A DNA stretch of 64,000 bases from Dromaius novaehollandiae (GCF_036370855.1 NC_088111.1:20929501-20993500); one strand, 5' to 3'. Counted from the stretch's first letter, positions 12,301 through 26,900 are shown. Numbers and translations: made by a program. Notes: generated by a model from the sequence alone, not told the origin.

Positions 12301-15300
12301 AAAACAGCCATCTCCAGCCAAGAAAAACTGCGGCGGCAAGAAAAACAATATGGGGCTTATCTTCCAAGGCAGAAGTTTCAGCACAGAGATCTGGACATGC
12401 TGAGTTTGGGGATCAAGAACTTCCTCCCTGAGCCACAGATGCCACAGTTCGTGCATAAAGGACCACTTTGAAGAGCAGCAAACCCAAGGAGACTCACAAG
12501 AGGAACAGAGAGTGGGAATGGAAAAGCCAGACCTTGCGCCGGCTACTCCAGAAGCAACAGTGTGCTACGTGACAACTGCTTCAAACACAGCAAAACCCCA
12601 GCAAGTTCCTGCACTGCAAGATAAGAACCTGAGAACAGCACAACCAAAACTTCCCACTGAACAGAGACAGCGCAGGGGGAGACTGGGAATGGGGCCATCA
12701 ACACAGACCCAGGAAGGAAGGCTTGGATCTGGATCCAGAGACACCCGTGTGTCCCTACAGCTTGGGAGCAAACAGGGAAAGGAAGCTGAAGGGAGGTTCC
12801 TGGTCAAAGTATCAAGAAAACAGCCACTCTTTGGAAGATTTGGCTTCAGATGAAGACAGCCTCACAAGGTCAATGTTCTGGCAGGGATGGGAAACTTCTG
12901 AGATGTCTGCTATTTTCATTTAAAAACGTTGCTGGAACAGTTTAAAATAGTTCAGTATTGGCTAGTCCAATGCTATCCCAGTGGAGTGGTGAACGAACAT
13001 GCTACATCCCAAATTAGTACTAAGCCAAATCCTGACTCCCCTGAATTTGCAACAAGGGGCAAGGGCTTGAGGTAGATGGAAGTGTGACTTTTCATGCAAA
13101 AGTCACACTGGGTTTTCCCTATGGACTTTTAATCCTCTCTTGTTAGGGAAACCAAACAGGAACGTGAACTCTTTATCTTCATCTGGGCATTGCAATAGAG
13201 AAAGTCACATATTAAAAGATTACTGTCTGGAAAGGAGGAAGCTACATTCAAAATGCTCAAGAACAACTACGACCCTGAATTATCACCTCCAAAACCAAGC
13301 AAAAAGCCACAAAATGGGTTTTGCCCCTCAAAACTCACGCCAAGACGATCTAACGTACTATCTATCCCTTAACCCTCTGGAATCTGTTCCAACCCTCCAT
13401 TCGGAGGGGACAGCAGAAGATGGAGAGGATGGCTCACAATGCATGCCTGAATCACAGGGACAAGACAAGCTTTAGCATGGTCGTGGACATGGGGTGTATT
13501 CATAGTGCTTTCATTGCATTATGCATTTTTGTTCAAGTCCTACCACAAAAAAAAGAGAGGAGAGTTGGAAAGATATACTTTAAGTTGCAGAAACAGGAGT
13601 CATTTAAAGAAAAGAATCAGAGGTCCATCATCTAAAATTCATTCAAAACTGGACTATTAACATAAATTAAAAATTCAAACCACATACACAGCTACATTTA
13701 TTTCCAAGTAATTTTCAAGCACTTCTAGCACTGCAAGATAAGTTAATCGCACATTCTATTAATTTGCAGCATGCACAGAGATTACCCTCCTTTTAATTAG
13801 AACTAATTTTAGCTTTGCAGGAAGAGGGTAAGCACACTTTATAAGAATTCCTCTTGACATGATATCTTACAGATGAGGAACAGTAGCTCTTTACGCTGCC
13901 TCTTCCCCTCTCCCTACACACACGCACATGCCACCCCCTGCAGCACTGCCAGCCCCTTCCGAAGCCCCGTGCAGGGAGCAGCCACCAGCGAGAGAGTCAG
14001 CTGGAAGAGCAGGGACACGTTTCACAGGAGACCACTGCAGCCGGGGAAGAGGTAGGAATGGAAACAGGACAAGTATGCAATTTCGCTTCTGCAACATCCC
14101 TGGTAAGGAAGAGGGACAGGCACATGGACACTCAGCACACACAGGAGCCACCAGAGAGAGAGCCACAGACAGCTTATGGACCAGATGCAAATTGTGCCCC
14201 AGTTTTCCTGCAAACAAAATGACGCAAGAAAAGCAGTGCTGAATGAAGCGGGATTCGCACCACATGCAAAAGAAGATGAGAGAGCTAAAGAAGAGACAAT
14301 GTAGAAAGGACCAGGCTCAGGACGCTCTTTTTCAAGACGCATGGATCAATAACGCAGCCTGCGGAGCGGGGCGAGATCTCACTGCTCTCTTCCCTCCCAC
14401 CTGATGAGACTTACAGACAAACTGGCATCCACCGAAGCGAACGAGACCAGGCTTCGCCTCCCTCAGAGTCACAGAGCAATTCCTCAGCTATTTACCCACA
14501 CGTCCTTCTAGTCCAGAAAACCATTTCAACAGCTCAATGCTACTACAGCACACAGCTTTCTGGTCCCTTTTAAATCCCTGCCACCCATGCTTCATGGCCA
14601 AGCCCTCACCCACCAAACCGGCCTGGCTGGGCGCAGAAGACCCAAGACCAAGCCCAGGGAGCCTCCTGGCACATCATGCACCGCCAGATTTGTCACCAGT
14701 CTCATTCAAGCGTTCCCTCTGGCCTCCCTACCTCAAGCTCTGCCTGTTCCCCAGCTTGGCCCGGTTTTCAGAATAGTTTCAAGCATACTTTTGTTGTAAC
14801 TTACGCAAAACACGCTGTGCGGAGACCTCCAGACCAAATAGCCACCTCGACCCAAATTGATGCAAGCCACAATTCAAACAGAGTTAAAGACATCCATCCT
14901 AAAGAATTTACGTTTGACTAAACCAGTCTAAAAACCCAAATCTTCATTTTGTACAGGGCTTTTCTGCAAGCAAGAGGCTTTGCCGCGTGGTCGCGGTGGG
15001 TTACACCTCCGCCTCCTGGGCCAACGCCACTCCCCCAGGATGCCCAGCTTTCTCCCCCGAGTCCCTGCTGGCAGCCCAACTGCAGCAAAGGGAGTCCAGG
15101 CGCCACGACGGCCTGGGTCAGCAGGGGCACCGGAGACACCCTGTGCCCACGCCTGCCCGGTCACTCCTGCCGCCTCTCGAGACTAACGTCGGCGCCGCTG
15201 CATCCGTCCAAAATCCCGCCCTGCCGACGCGCCAGAGCTCCTAAACTGACAGCTCAGCCTGCGTTTAACCAGGACATCTCTGAACACAGGTGAAGTTTCG

Positions 15301-18009
15301 GCTCACACCCAGCAAAGGGGAAAGACCGGTTCTCAGGGAGGGGAATGATCCAGCTCTGGTGACAGCTGGGTTAAAGATAGCCCAGCTCACGTGCACGGCT
15401 GCTCCACGGGCAGCCAGAGGTCAGCCCCGGCGAGCAGCAGGCTGCCAGCCCAGAGGAAGGAGCTGGTGCCCTGTGCACACAAGATAGAAGTGTCTGTTTG
15501 CATTGTCGCTACCTTTAATCTGAACCTCCCTTTCATGGCGGCACTGCTAACAGCACCTCCTGCCACAGCCGAGTCAAGTCAACTGGTGACTTCATTGTTG
15601 CTTCCTTCACCTAAATTGTCTCCAGAGACCCCGCTGCTTCTTTTCAGCAGGCGCAGCATCCTCTAAACACAGCTGCACAGCCTCCGCTTCCTTCCTCTGC
15701 GCAGATATCCAGGTCGCATCCACCACTTGTAACCCATTTTTAAGTTTTTAACCTCAGACTCTCCTCCTCCTGCCAACATCAGCTCCACGCTTCAGGACAA
15801 GGAAAATCAGCAAGTGACCAGCATCCTTCTCTGGGGCAGACCCATCCTTCCAGTGGCTCTTCGGGCTCAGTGGGACAGACCCAGCCTGCAGCTCAGCAGC
15901 CCTGGCCTTGGGGAGCGCAGGCAGGACAGAAGCCATCCCCAGGGCCCCACGTGCCAGGCTCCATCGGGTTCAAGCCCAGAGGCTAGTAGTCACCATTCGT
16001 GCTGTTCGCTCTGCGCCACCATTAGAAACGTTGTTCCCAGAGCAACAGCTTGAGGCCCATTTGCACCTGAGCCTCTGCCCTTCCCAGCACCGGACAAACA
16101 TAAAATGGCATCAGCACACCAGGGCTGTGAAGTGAGGTTAGCTGGGGAGGGAAAACACCTGCTACGTCACAGCAGAAACTTCAGAATATTTTGCAAAAAG
16201 ACACTCTGAATACTTCCATTATATTTTTTGAGAGTTGTAACAAAAAGGTGCTTGAATTAAAATTATTTCTAAGTTTCTGCAGAAAGGGATCGCCCGATCT
16301 GCTCTAGGAAAAGTTTCTAGCCAGCCAGACCCTCTCAAGTACTATCCCCCAGTGCTCAGCCCACTGCAGGGTCCAGCCCAAGCAGAAGTCTCTCCCTCCT
16401 CCTGCTGCCCCTGCCAGCACTTCCCACCATCCTCTCCCATAGAGATGCAGAGCTCCTCTGAGAGCACCTTCCTCGTCCTTCGTGACTGCATTGCTTCGCT
16501 CTGTAACGTGTCTGAGGATGCAGTTTTAGAGGAGAACGCTGCTGCAGATGATAAATAACCGGTATGCCAGGAAGGGCAGCCAGCACAAGGCCACAAGGCT
16601 ATTTAAGATAAATAGGCCTTTCACTTCACTTTAACAGAACTGGGAACCTGCTAAAGAGAGACGTCACGGATTTAAACACGCTGGGGTAAAATAGATGGCA
16701 AAGTGGTGTTATGACTAGCACGGAAGAAAGTTTGGCACTTCCTTAAATAAAAAGCTTGAATTTCATCCTGCTTTCCAAAAATCTCCTTTTTGAAGGCCTA
16801 AAATCCTCCTGTTGTAGACAAAGCTGAACACAGACAGCCACATACAGTGGTGCTGTAGCCTGTCCCCTATATCTGCATACACACACACACACACATCCCC
16901 TTTCAGTTACACACACTTTGGAGCAGGAACCACCTACTTTGTGCAATTGATTTATTTACGTACAAGTGACAAGAGACTCTGAAGGCTTAACCTGAAGTCC
17001 AGGGCTCCACAACACACCATCCTTTTGTCAAACTCCTTCCACACATGAAGAGAAGACCCTGCACACGTCTGAGAGCAGCAGCACAACTCACTGTGTCCGA
17101 GGACATGAGGCCAGTTGGTAGCACGTAGCTGGTAGCTGAGGCTCCCTCTGACCCTAGCCAGTGCTCAGCACAGACAATTAAAGCAGATGTGTTTTGAACA
17201 AAATTAACCCTTAGCTTTCAGGCTCATCTGGTAGCTTTTAACAGGAATGCTTCCTCAGAGCAAGCCTAAACCATCAGTGAAAACATCACCACTGATTTTA
17301 AGCAGCTTTGGCTCAGTGCTTCAGTTTCAAGATGCATCTGCCCCCTTCTACAGGCCAACACCGCAGGCCAAAATTGCTCTGCCGATGGAACTTCTATCCC
17401 CAAAATGCTTTCCAAGTTTTAGCCAGGCTGCTCGTTGAACCAATACATTTTAGTCTCAATAAGATGCATTCACACATCTACCATTTATATAATTTGGCTT
17501 TGCCGCTGTTGGCTTTGGAGCCGTACATGCTGGTACCCAGTGCTGCTGCATCACATTGAGCAACAAGGCAGGGCTGAGAGCGCCGAAAATGATATGCAAT
17601 GCTCTACAGAAACAGAAGGGTTCATTAACACATATCGGGGATGCGTTTTGCTAGGGGAGGAGGAACAGTTTAAAAATCAACACAAGATGACCTGCAGACC
17701 ACAGTATCATGCATACTGTTCATTGCTCTTTTCTTATAAATTTGAGGGTTTTATAAGCCTTAACAGCTCTATTTTCCCTTAACTGGTGCAACTGTTTTTA
17801 ACCCTGCTACTGCGAGCCATGTTGCTATGGTTACCCCACACAAGCCCCAGTGAGCAAGGTGTATTTTTAGATTTGCCAAAATAAAAGTCTAAAGAGGCCT
17901 TTCTGCACAGAGCTTTCCTTGTTTGACTACACAAGAATTAAGGAGCATTCAGTGGAATTAAAACGTGGGAAATTCAAAACCGATTAGGGGAGAGGCCCAA
18001 GGTGCAGCC
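9354..18009. other. non-coding DNA, no gene recognised
   Basis: I see no supportable exon. The stretch holds a C11 run (10455-10465), a G10 run (11001-11010) and an (AC)8 microsatellite (16879-16894). A modest rise in G+C and CpG occurs at about 14.98-15.45 kb, but it is too weak to call a promoter. Open frames in that part overlap in several frames on both strands and carry no domain. Confidence 0.5.
16879..16894. repeat. (AC)8 microsatellite
   Basis: Eight AC dinucleotides in a row are read directly. It is a simple repeat of the kind commonly polymorphic in length. Confidence 0.9.
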
Positions 18010-19835
18010 AGAGCACGACTCCGGCAATCCGCAGGCTGCCGCAGCCCACAGCCCGGGATGCTACGAGGAGACGCTGCCTCCTCTCACCTCCCTCCCAGAG
18101 ACATGGTGGGATCGCTCAGGTGACAGACGTGCCACGAGAGCTGGATCCAAGCTTCTTAGGAAGGACAGGTCAGAAAGACAAGGTGGAGAGTTGTCCTCGG
18201 TGTGAGTGCACAGCAGGAGTGCGCAGGGCTTTGCCTTGGGACGGGTGATGAGCCAGCCGAGAGCTGATGGGTCAGGATGAGCAGGCAGACACGGGCGATG
18301 TCGTGGTGGGTGCCTGCTACAGGCTGCCTGATGAAGAAGTAGAAGACGAAGCCTTTTACAGACAACTGGAGGAAGCCCCACATTCACAAGCCCTCATCCT
18401 CGTGGGGGTCTTTATTCATCCCAGTATGCGCGGAGGGACAACACAGCAGGGCACAAGCAATCCAGGAGGTTTCTGGAATGCACTGATGACAACCTCCTGA
18501 CACAGTAACGAGAAGCCGACGAGGAGAGATGCTCTGCTGGACCTCGTACTTACAAACAAGGAAGAGCTGGTCAGAGACAGCTGGACAAATGTCAAGGGCA
18601 GCCTTAGCTGCCGTTACCCTGAGATGGTGGAGTTCAGGGTCCTGAGAGGAGGGAGCAGGGCAGAAATCAGGATCAGAACCCTACACTTCAGGAGAGCAGA
18701 CTTTCACATGTGCAGGGATCTGCCTGGAAGAATCCCATGGGATACAACCCTGCAGGGAAGCAGGGTCCAGAAGAACTGGCTGATTGTCAAGAATTACTTC
18801 CTTCAAGCCCAAGAACAGACCATCCCAATGAGCAGAAAGTCAAGCAACAGCAGCAGATGGTCTGCATGGATGAATAAGGAGCTCCTGACTAAACTCAAAC
18901 ACAGAAGGGAAGCGTACAAGAGGTGGAAGCAAGGACAGGTGACCCAGAAGGAATACAGAGACACTGACTGTGTCTGAAACAGTTGTGCTGCCGTTCAGAG
19001 GGACCTCGACAGGCTGGAGAGATGGGCAGACAGGAACCTCATGAAGACCAACAAAGGGAAGTGCAAAGTCCTACACCCGGGGAAGAATAACCCCAGGCAC
19101 CAGGACAGCCTGGGGGCCAAACAGACAGAAAGCAGCTCTGCAGAAGAGCACCTGGGCGTCCTGCGGGACAACAAATTGACCAGGAGCCAGCAATGTGCCC
19201 CTGTGGCAAAGGATGTGCCAATGGTATCCTGGGCTGCATTAGCGAGAGTGGTGCCAGCAGGCCAAGGGAGGTGATCCTTCCCCTCTGCTCAGCCCTGGTG
19301 AGGCCACACCTGGAGCACTGTGTCCAGTGCTGGGCTCCCCAGTACATAAAAGACAGAGATTTACTGGCAAGAGTCCAGCAAAGGGCCACAAAGATGATTA
19401 AGGGACTGGAGCATCTGTTTTATGAGAAAAGGCTGAGAGAGTTGGGATTGTTTAGCCTCGAGAAGAGAAAGCTCAGGGGGGAAAATCTTACCAATGTGTA
19501 TAAATTCCTGATAGGAAGGTGTAAAAAAGACAGGGCCAGACTCCTCTCAGTGGTGCCCAGTGACAGGATAAGAAGCAATGGGCACAAACTGGAACACAGG
19601 AAATTCCTTTTATACATAGGAAAAAACTTTTTTTTTTTCTTTTTACTCCTAAGGGTAGTTAAACACTGGAACTGATATCCCAGAGAGGCTGTGAAGTCTC
19701 CATTCTCAGAGATATTCAAAACCCAGCTGGCCATGGTTCTGAGCAACCTGCTGTAGGTGACCTTGTTCTTAGCAGGGAGGACGGGCTAGAGGATTTCCAG
19801 AGGTCTCTCTCCAATCTCAACAGTTCTGTGATTTA
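18010..19835 (+). mobile_element. CR1 LINE copy 2 (endonuclease, deleted RT core, 3' end)
   Basis: This is a second CR1 copy in the same orientation. The 5' part encodes the ORF2 endonuclease: a TETWWD-like motif (LPETWWD, about 18090-18110), VVVGACYRLPDEEVEDEAFYR (abbreviated here; 18302-18366), and the catalytic-loop region near 18400 where the family's GDFNHP reads GVFIHP, so the enzyme is broken. It continues through RRDALLDLVLTNKEELV and MVEFRVLRGGS to KLKHRREAYKRWKQGQVTQ (about 18889-18945). At about 18981 the sequence jumps straight to the RT C-terminal part ([19 protein letters not shown]), so the RT core, including the YLDFS and FADD motifs, is deleted. The copy then runs through the C-terminal ORF2 region and 3' UTR and ends in TTCTGTGATTTA, close to the usual CR1 terminal repeat. 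Confidence 0.92.
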
Positions 19836-22800
19836 GCAGCTCACAGCCTGGGAGAGGTGAACCCATCTCCCTTGAGGCCCAGACCACCCAACGTGCCTGC
19901 GAACCATGCGCCCTTTGCTGCCAGCTCAGCGAGCTGACCTGCCTCACAGCTGCCCCAGAAGGAGAGCTGCACCAGATGCCTTTTGAGCAGCAGCCACTGC
20001 CGGATCATTTGAGCCCACCTTGACCATCTCCACAGCCGCAAGGGAGGACCGGTGAGGTGCCTCAGACAACCCAGCATCAGCAGTCCCCATTCGTGAATCA
20101 GCACCTTTACAGCATTCAGCAAAGGTGCAAAAGCAGCAGCTTTCAGAAGCAGACTAAGCACTTCCATAGGCATCATGGGTATTCAGCAGCAGGCATTTCA
20201 GAAAGGGTCACGAGCCTCAAGCTGTAAAGGCCAAGTTGCTTTTTAACAAAGAGACTACACAGAGACCTAAGGCATAAACCTTATTACAACAACTCTGTTC
20301 CTGTTCAGCCCTTACCGTTTCCCCCAGTACCTGATCCTTGAACTGCTTGAGACAGCAAAGAGAAGAGGAGATCCATGGGGGAATCAGCATTCCTACGCAG
20401 CACCGTCATAGTTAAGTGTAACACAGCACAGCCTCCCAGGGCTACAATATACACGCGCTCCATGCTTGCTTACGCGCTAGCTGTCTGATGACACAGTGTT
20501 CAGAGAGGCATTTGCAGTTCAGGATATCTGATCTTAATTGCTGGATTACTGACACAGTTAGAAGTAACAAATGGGATTTTAAATCTCTATATTTGAGCAA
20601 GCAGGAATTGTGTGCATATGACAACTTGTTCATTCAGAGCCCAGGCCACAGAGCAAGATTTAAGAAGTTTCCTTTCTTGTATTGCACAGCCATAAGCAGT
20701 ATAAGCTCCTTTAAAGCAGCACAACTTCATCCACTCAGGGGAGTATGTTATTTTAGTTGCACCAGGAGATTTAAAATACCTGCAGGGTGGTAGCATAAGC
20801 TGCTGGAACACAGCTTTTGACACCAGTGGATGTCAAAAGCATCACTGCACAGATGAGACACACAAGGTGCAGTTTTTCAGTCCCGCTGAACCAACCACAC
20901 TGCAGTTTGCTCCTCCACCCCACTGCCAGCAGTAAGCACCTACCCCTTTCCTGCACCCACACCAGTGTGGCTGAGCCAAGGAGCTAAACCATCAGAAAAG
21001 CCACCTTGCAACAGCAATAGATGGCTTTTTGTCCATTCAGCTCTTTGAACTGATTCACCACAAGAGAACCAGAGCGAGGGAACGGGAAGGCGCAGGACAG
21101 CCGCTGTGGACAGCAGCCCAGCCAGCTTAGCTCAACGGGCTGCCCAACCCTCACCCTCGGGGGAGGCAAGCAGATCAGCAAGAGCTCCCGTGCAGGCAGG
21201 CTACATCACATTGCAAGTATCCACACAAGGGTTCAACACCGTTTAAGGTAGGTGCATCTACTTCACAGATTTAGCATCGCTAAGACCTGCGTGGTGAAAT
21301 GACATCTCAGTTCATGCACCAGCCCAAAGAAGTGTCTGAAAGCAACTGCTGTCCAAGTAGCTTCCATGCAGCCTACAATCACCACACATCTGCAGAGCAA
21401 TTTGATGCTCCACAAGCAAGACCAGATACATCATTCCTTCCTCAAGCAAAGGAAGTTGGAGACAGACTCTGAAATCTTGCCCCAAACCAGCTACAGCAAT
21501 TTAAGTCTGTTCAGCGATCACAGCCTCATTCTGTTCATCATGAGCTCTCATAATACAGACGCACGGCATCAGAGGAGCATGTCCAAACAGCAGTCAAATC
21601 TCCGCGGCTGGATTTGCATGCTAAACAAACGCAGTGCTGGCTACAAAACGAACTGGTATTTGAGCATTTCTTCCCATTGGTTCTTATTTAGGGAAGAGTC
21701 TATCAGATAGTCACCTACGAATAGCTCACACAGGTAGGGGAGGAGCACTGATGAAGCAGTACATCCAGCAACCTTGCAACGTACTTTGGACAAGTGATAT
21801 TTCACTGCTGCTGCCGATTAGACAGGCAAACTCTAAGGTACAGGGACCGCAGCCTGAGAATTGCCTCAGTCCCAGTAAACCTAGCACCCTTCCAAAAAAA
21901 GGGGACATTACCCAATATCAGTTCTCTCAGGTTCAGGAAAAAATATATCTGAACTGAGCTAGAAGAAAACGCTAGCAGAAAAATGGGAAAGAACAGGAAG
22001 TATTAGCAGTATCTTAACTCATACCAGCAAGTGAATTAAGGGGAGGGAAAACGGCAGGTGAGGATTCCAGCAGGAATTTGTCCTTTTATAGAAAGTCTCT
22101 CGCCAAGAAAAGGACAACTACTTAAATACAAACTGCCGAGCTGTACGTACCTCAGACAGCCTGACCCCAGGTTCCTGTAAGGATCCAGCAAAGAGAAAGG
22201 AGTGCAAAACAAAAGAGAGGTAACAAGCTTTTCCCTGAACTGACTCCATCATGCTATAGCACTGCTGCTCTCCTTCCACTCTTCCGCCTGGGGAGTGTCA
22301 GATGAGCAAAGCAAACTAATTTTGTTAGCAGGCAACGATCTAACCTTGTTAATGAGAAGGCTAGTAACTCACTGATAATATTTTGCTGTTACACAGTCAT
22401 GTCTTTCATTAAGTTTCAAACTATTTTACTTATAAAGGAGCTCAGACCATTCCTATAAACCTATTTTGCATATGAGGAAACCCAAGCCAGCTTCTGCATA
22501 TCTAGAGCTGATTTCCCTAGGAAGCAATCAACCTCTGAGGCTGTAAGCGAGCAGGGAGAAAATATGACACAATCCAGCCAGAAATGATAGCTCAAGGTAC
22601 TGATGTGTGGAGCTGCCTTCCTCATCCTCTTCAAAGCAAGCACCAGGACAAACAGGTGCCACCCCAGCCTGCCCAAGCCGAAGTGGGTGCCTACCAGACC
22701 TGCAAAGCGGGTTTCTCCCTTCCTAACCGCAAATACAAGCTTTATCTGCCCTTTTTGAATGAAGAGAACAACTTTCAACACCCAGACTCACAGAAACCCA

Positions 22801-23877
22801 CCCTCACTGATTTTGCTATGTAGGTTCCTGTGATGTTTCACCCTATGGTTAACAACCCCAAGAAACACCCTGTCAAGCCAGTCAGTAACTCCCTGAAGGT
22901 CTCAAGCACCACTCCTCTTTTAATGGAAGTCAGCCACAAAATAAAACTACCAGCCACCTTTGAGTCACCGTCTCCTCTTGTGTTAGGGAGCAGCACACTG
23001 GCAATGATCGTTTCTAACTGCTTCCATGAAGAGACGCAGATTACTTTTCCCCCCCCCATTGGGAGGATTTCCTCCCCAAGGGAGGATTACTGTACTTAAA
23101 ATGGTAATCTCACCTCCACTACAGTAAAATATGCAAAGAGCAATAGGAATCCTAAACAGACATACTCCCCCACATTCATTTGTCACGTACCAACTTCAGG
23201 GGCTGTCTCTTTTCACCCGTGGAAAAAAGAAGATAGGGTCTGCCAGGCTTCTGAGCATGAAACCAAGGGAGGATCCCACCAAACAACACCATAAGGACCA
23301 GAACATCAAACCTACTGCTCACCTCAGCTCCCTAGACAGAAAGGGCTCTGGGACCTGCATGGGAAGCAGATTTAGTAAACAGGTTGTTGCTTCAGAGGGT
23401 TTAATGCTCCTCAACATCACCTGGAGCCAGTGCCCAATTTAACCCATCTGGCATCAGTCTGAGTCATCTGCTCATTAGGATGGGGGATGCATAACAACAC
23501 CCATAGCACTGTCACAACATAGCTAACACTTCAAGACCAAAAATGAGGTTTTTGTCTATGCTTATGACAGCCAGGACAAAAAGACCTCTGGATACCACTG
23601 ATAAAATAAACCCATCTGCCTTTCACCCCTACCCTGCAGCCAAAAGCCCTCCAGCACTCACTAACCATTAATGAACAAGTCTCATGACTGTGCTCTTGGG
23701 GGCTTGGGAAAAACAGTTCTCCCATCTCAGAGGTGAGAAAGAGCCTGCCCAAAAGAGGGAGAGGACTGGTCTGTTTGTGGTCCTATAGGTTATGGGCACA
23801 TCTGAAGCTCACTCTCCTCCTAGCTGCTGAATTACAGCTTAGGAGGCCGGACTGAGCACCTCAATCTGCTGCCTTTC

Positions 23878-23910
23878 TTTTTTTTTTTTTGGGGGGGGGG
23901 AGGGGGGGGG
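23878..23910. repeat. T13-G10-A-G9 homopolymer tract (G-quadruplex prone)
   Basis: Thirteen T are followed by ten G, one A and nine G on the + strand. Two long G runs one base apart can satisfy an intramolecular G-quadruplex on the + strand. Run lengths in such tracts are prone to assembly error. Confidence 0.85.
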
Positions 23911-26900
23911 TTGTGCAATAGCCTTACAGTACCCAACCAAGTCTGATACATGGTTTAATATGCAGTACAGAAACACTCAGCTTATGACTCAAGCAATGCA
24001 TTTTGAGGAAGACCTTAGTCCAATTTCCCTTCTTTACTCAACTGCTAAAAAAGGGATGTTTTTGGAGAAAAAAGTAGAGAAAAGAAAAGGCCCAATCTAA
24101 GAAGCTGGAGGAGCACAGCCAGAGGGCAACTGTACTCTTCCAATTTTAATGACATATCAACGTGGCAAAGAAAGGGGACCTTGCAAGCAAAAGAAGCAGA
24201 ACGAACAGCTCAGAGAGACTTCTGCAGCCTCCTATTCTTATTTGCACACTCTTGGCGCTATACAAAATGATAAATGCAAGACAGGCAGTTGTCCTGCCAG
24301 GCTCTTACCGCCCGCGAGCTTGCGTAGGTGTCGCTTCGGATGGTCTAAAAGGCAGACGACTCTTCTGCCACAGTTGAGTCTACTCCATCACACAGGCACT
24401 ATGTGCCTTGAGGCGATGCTGTCCCCAGATATATTCTGTAAATAAAGACAGAGTAAGGGCAGGGTTTTATACCACATGCATCTAAATCATCACCCCCCAA
24501 AATACCAGGCACCAGGGTGACTCCACAGGCAGACACAGGGTATTAATCAGGGGTGCTCTGTAACCCACCACAGCTGGGGAGGAGAACAGGCAATGGGGAC
24601 AAGTTCCTAGGAAGAAGATAGCATCACGTAGCCACTGCCTGCAGCCCAAAGCTCTCCCGTTCTCCCTGCAAGCTGGGAAGCCTTTGTGCCTCGATGTCTC
24701 TTTTTGACCTTCACAGTCATCAAAAGAAAACAACTGTACTTAAATTTCCTGTTTTCCTTTTCAACTCTGCTGTCATGTAGATGGACTATCTGAAGCACAG
24801 GAACAAATCCTGGGACCCAAGCCTTGTTTCATATTAAATACGCTCTGACAGACATCCAGAAAAAAAGATCACGTAGGTCATTTTGCTTCAGAACTAGAAT
24901 TCACAGTTTCTTGGCATGGAAAAAAAAAGTACCTCAGTTCCTACTTGTAGCTAATACATAAAAAGCTTTCAAACGTCAAAATAAAGAAGCTATCAATTTA
25001 TTACAAAAAGTACATTTTATTCAAGCTTTTAACAGCCGAGGTTCTCTAACCAGTGGCTGGAAACACACCACCCCAGAGCAAGCTGTGCCAGATGGTAATA
25101 GCAGGCAGTTCTCACATGTGCCATGCCACTGCGCTGACAGCACTACGAGAGCGGCACCCTGCTTTCCCCACGTGGCTCCAGCCCCGGCTCGCGAATTTAA
25201 AAGGCTCCCATCGCGGAAAGGAGAAAGAGCCCAGGCTGGGAGCAGCTTTGCAGGCAAAGGAAGCAAGTCAGACTGGAAGCACCCTGAAAATAATGGCTTC
25301 TCTGCTCAGTTCTTCCCAGCTTCCCACCCCGGCAGCTCGCTCTGTGCTTCCATGTCAGCCATCCCTCCAAACTGGGCCCAACCACAGCACAACCATTCGT
25401 GGTATGATCCCTTACCACCCACAGCGAGGCATCTCAGCAGAGCAGACCCTCGCTCCCCGGAGAGGGAGGCCTGTACAGTCACCACCCTGGAGCGAGGTTA
25501 CCCAGAGGAAGGTCCCAGCCAGCCGCATCCCATCCCCTGCCCTCCACGACAACGTATAGCAGAGTGAAGCGCTGCTTGAACAGCATCCCAGCACTTGCCT
25601 GGGTTGCCAACCTTTCCTTCTGTGCAGGGAGAAAGAGGAAGGGCAAGGGAGTCAAATGGCACCACCTGAAGCTACTGGGGAGTTTCTTCTCCCAGCTTTG
25701 CCCAGCACCACAGCGAAGCAAAGACCACAGGAACCAGTTTCATCCATTTCATGCGGCTACTCTGCCTGAGACACTTCAGTGCCGCAGCCACACCACTGCA
25801 TCTCTGCTATTGCATGGCACTGCTCTTCCCCTCCCCTGCCCAGGGCTGGGAGCCGCAGGAACAGCCGCTTGGCCCATCCCGCTCTCCAAGCTGCAGCCCT
25901 CCAGCAGAAGGGCTGTGACATTTTACACGGCCTCAGCAGGATACAGCATCATTCGCCTGCCAGACCTGACCGTAAAGATGACCTTTAATATCTCACATGG
26001 CAGCGGGGAGAGCTTTGAAACAAGTCGAAAGGGAAAGGCAAGAACGGTGGACAAACAACATCCCCAAGCTCAGAGCCAGCCTAGCTTTCGCTGCCACAGC
26101 ACGCCAAGCTCAGCTCAGCGCTGGTGAAGCGGCCAACATGTATTTCTCCTTTTGGGAGAGACGACAGAGGATACGCAACCACAGAACCATCCCCCCACAC
26201 ACACAAACGGCTGCTGAAGTTGTGTCCCCAAGGCTGCGACAGAGCCAGAGGACGGCCAAGTACCACACGCCCTGCACAGCATCCCGATTCCCTCCCCAGC
26301 TCCCATCACGGAAGCCAAGACAGACGGGACTCTTGGATACATTTGGGCTTAGCTCCCTGCCACAAGCAACATGCTCTGCAGTTATATTCACAAATGCTGC
26401 CCCAGCTTTCCCAGCCCCTTTCCTGGTGGCCCTAGGACACGTGCTCTCTTCTAGCGTGTGGAGCAGCGCAGCGGCTGCCAGCCCTCTGCCTGCCCAGTCC
26501 AGTCCTCTGCAGCGCTCCTTACAATTCATAATGTTAACGATGCTGCAAAGTGGAGAGCTGCAGAAGAGAATTACAGCGGCTGAACACTCCATAAATGACA
26601 ACAGTTTGCCCTTTTTAAAGTTAAATCCTTAAAGATAACCAAAAGAGTGTTTCCTCTCCAGTTATAAATCACTGGAGGTAAAGGGATGATAATTAAAACA
26701 CTCATTGCCCTAATGACTGCCATACCAAAGATAGCATCTTGCTGTTTTCTGACTATTGATTTAATTATCCTATAGGAATACATGATATATCAAGTCACAC
26801 AAGATTTCACATGAATGAAGAAAGCACAACTTGCTCCCCAGTAACATCCCAGCGGATGTCAACCAGCACAACTCACTTTGAGAAAATCATTATTCCTCGC

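Noticed and set aside
14980..15450. Possible third CpG island
   Set aside because: CpG density rises only slightly and no donor-exon arrangement was found; too weak to call.
25053..26632. Several overlapping open frames of 160-211 codons on both strands
   Set aside because: The segment is GC-rich and stop-poor in several frames at once. No frame has a domain, biased composition typical of protein, or a consistent splice pattern.
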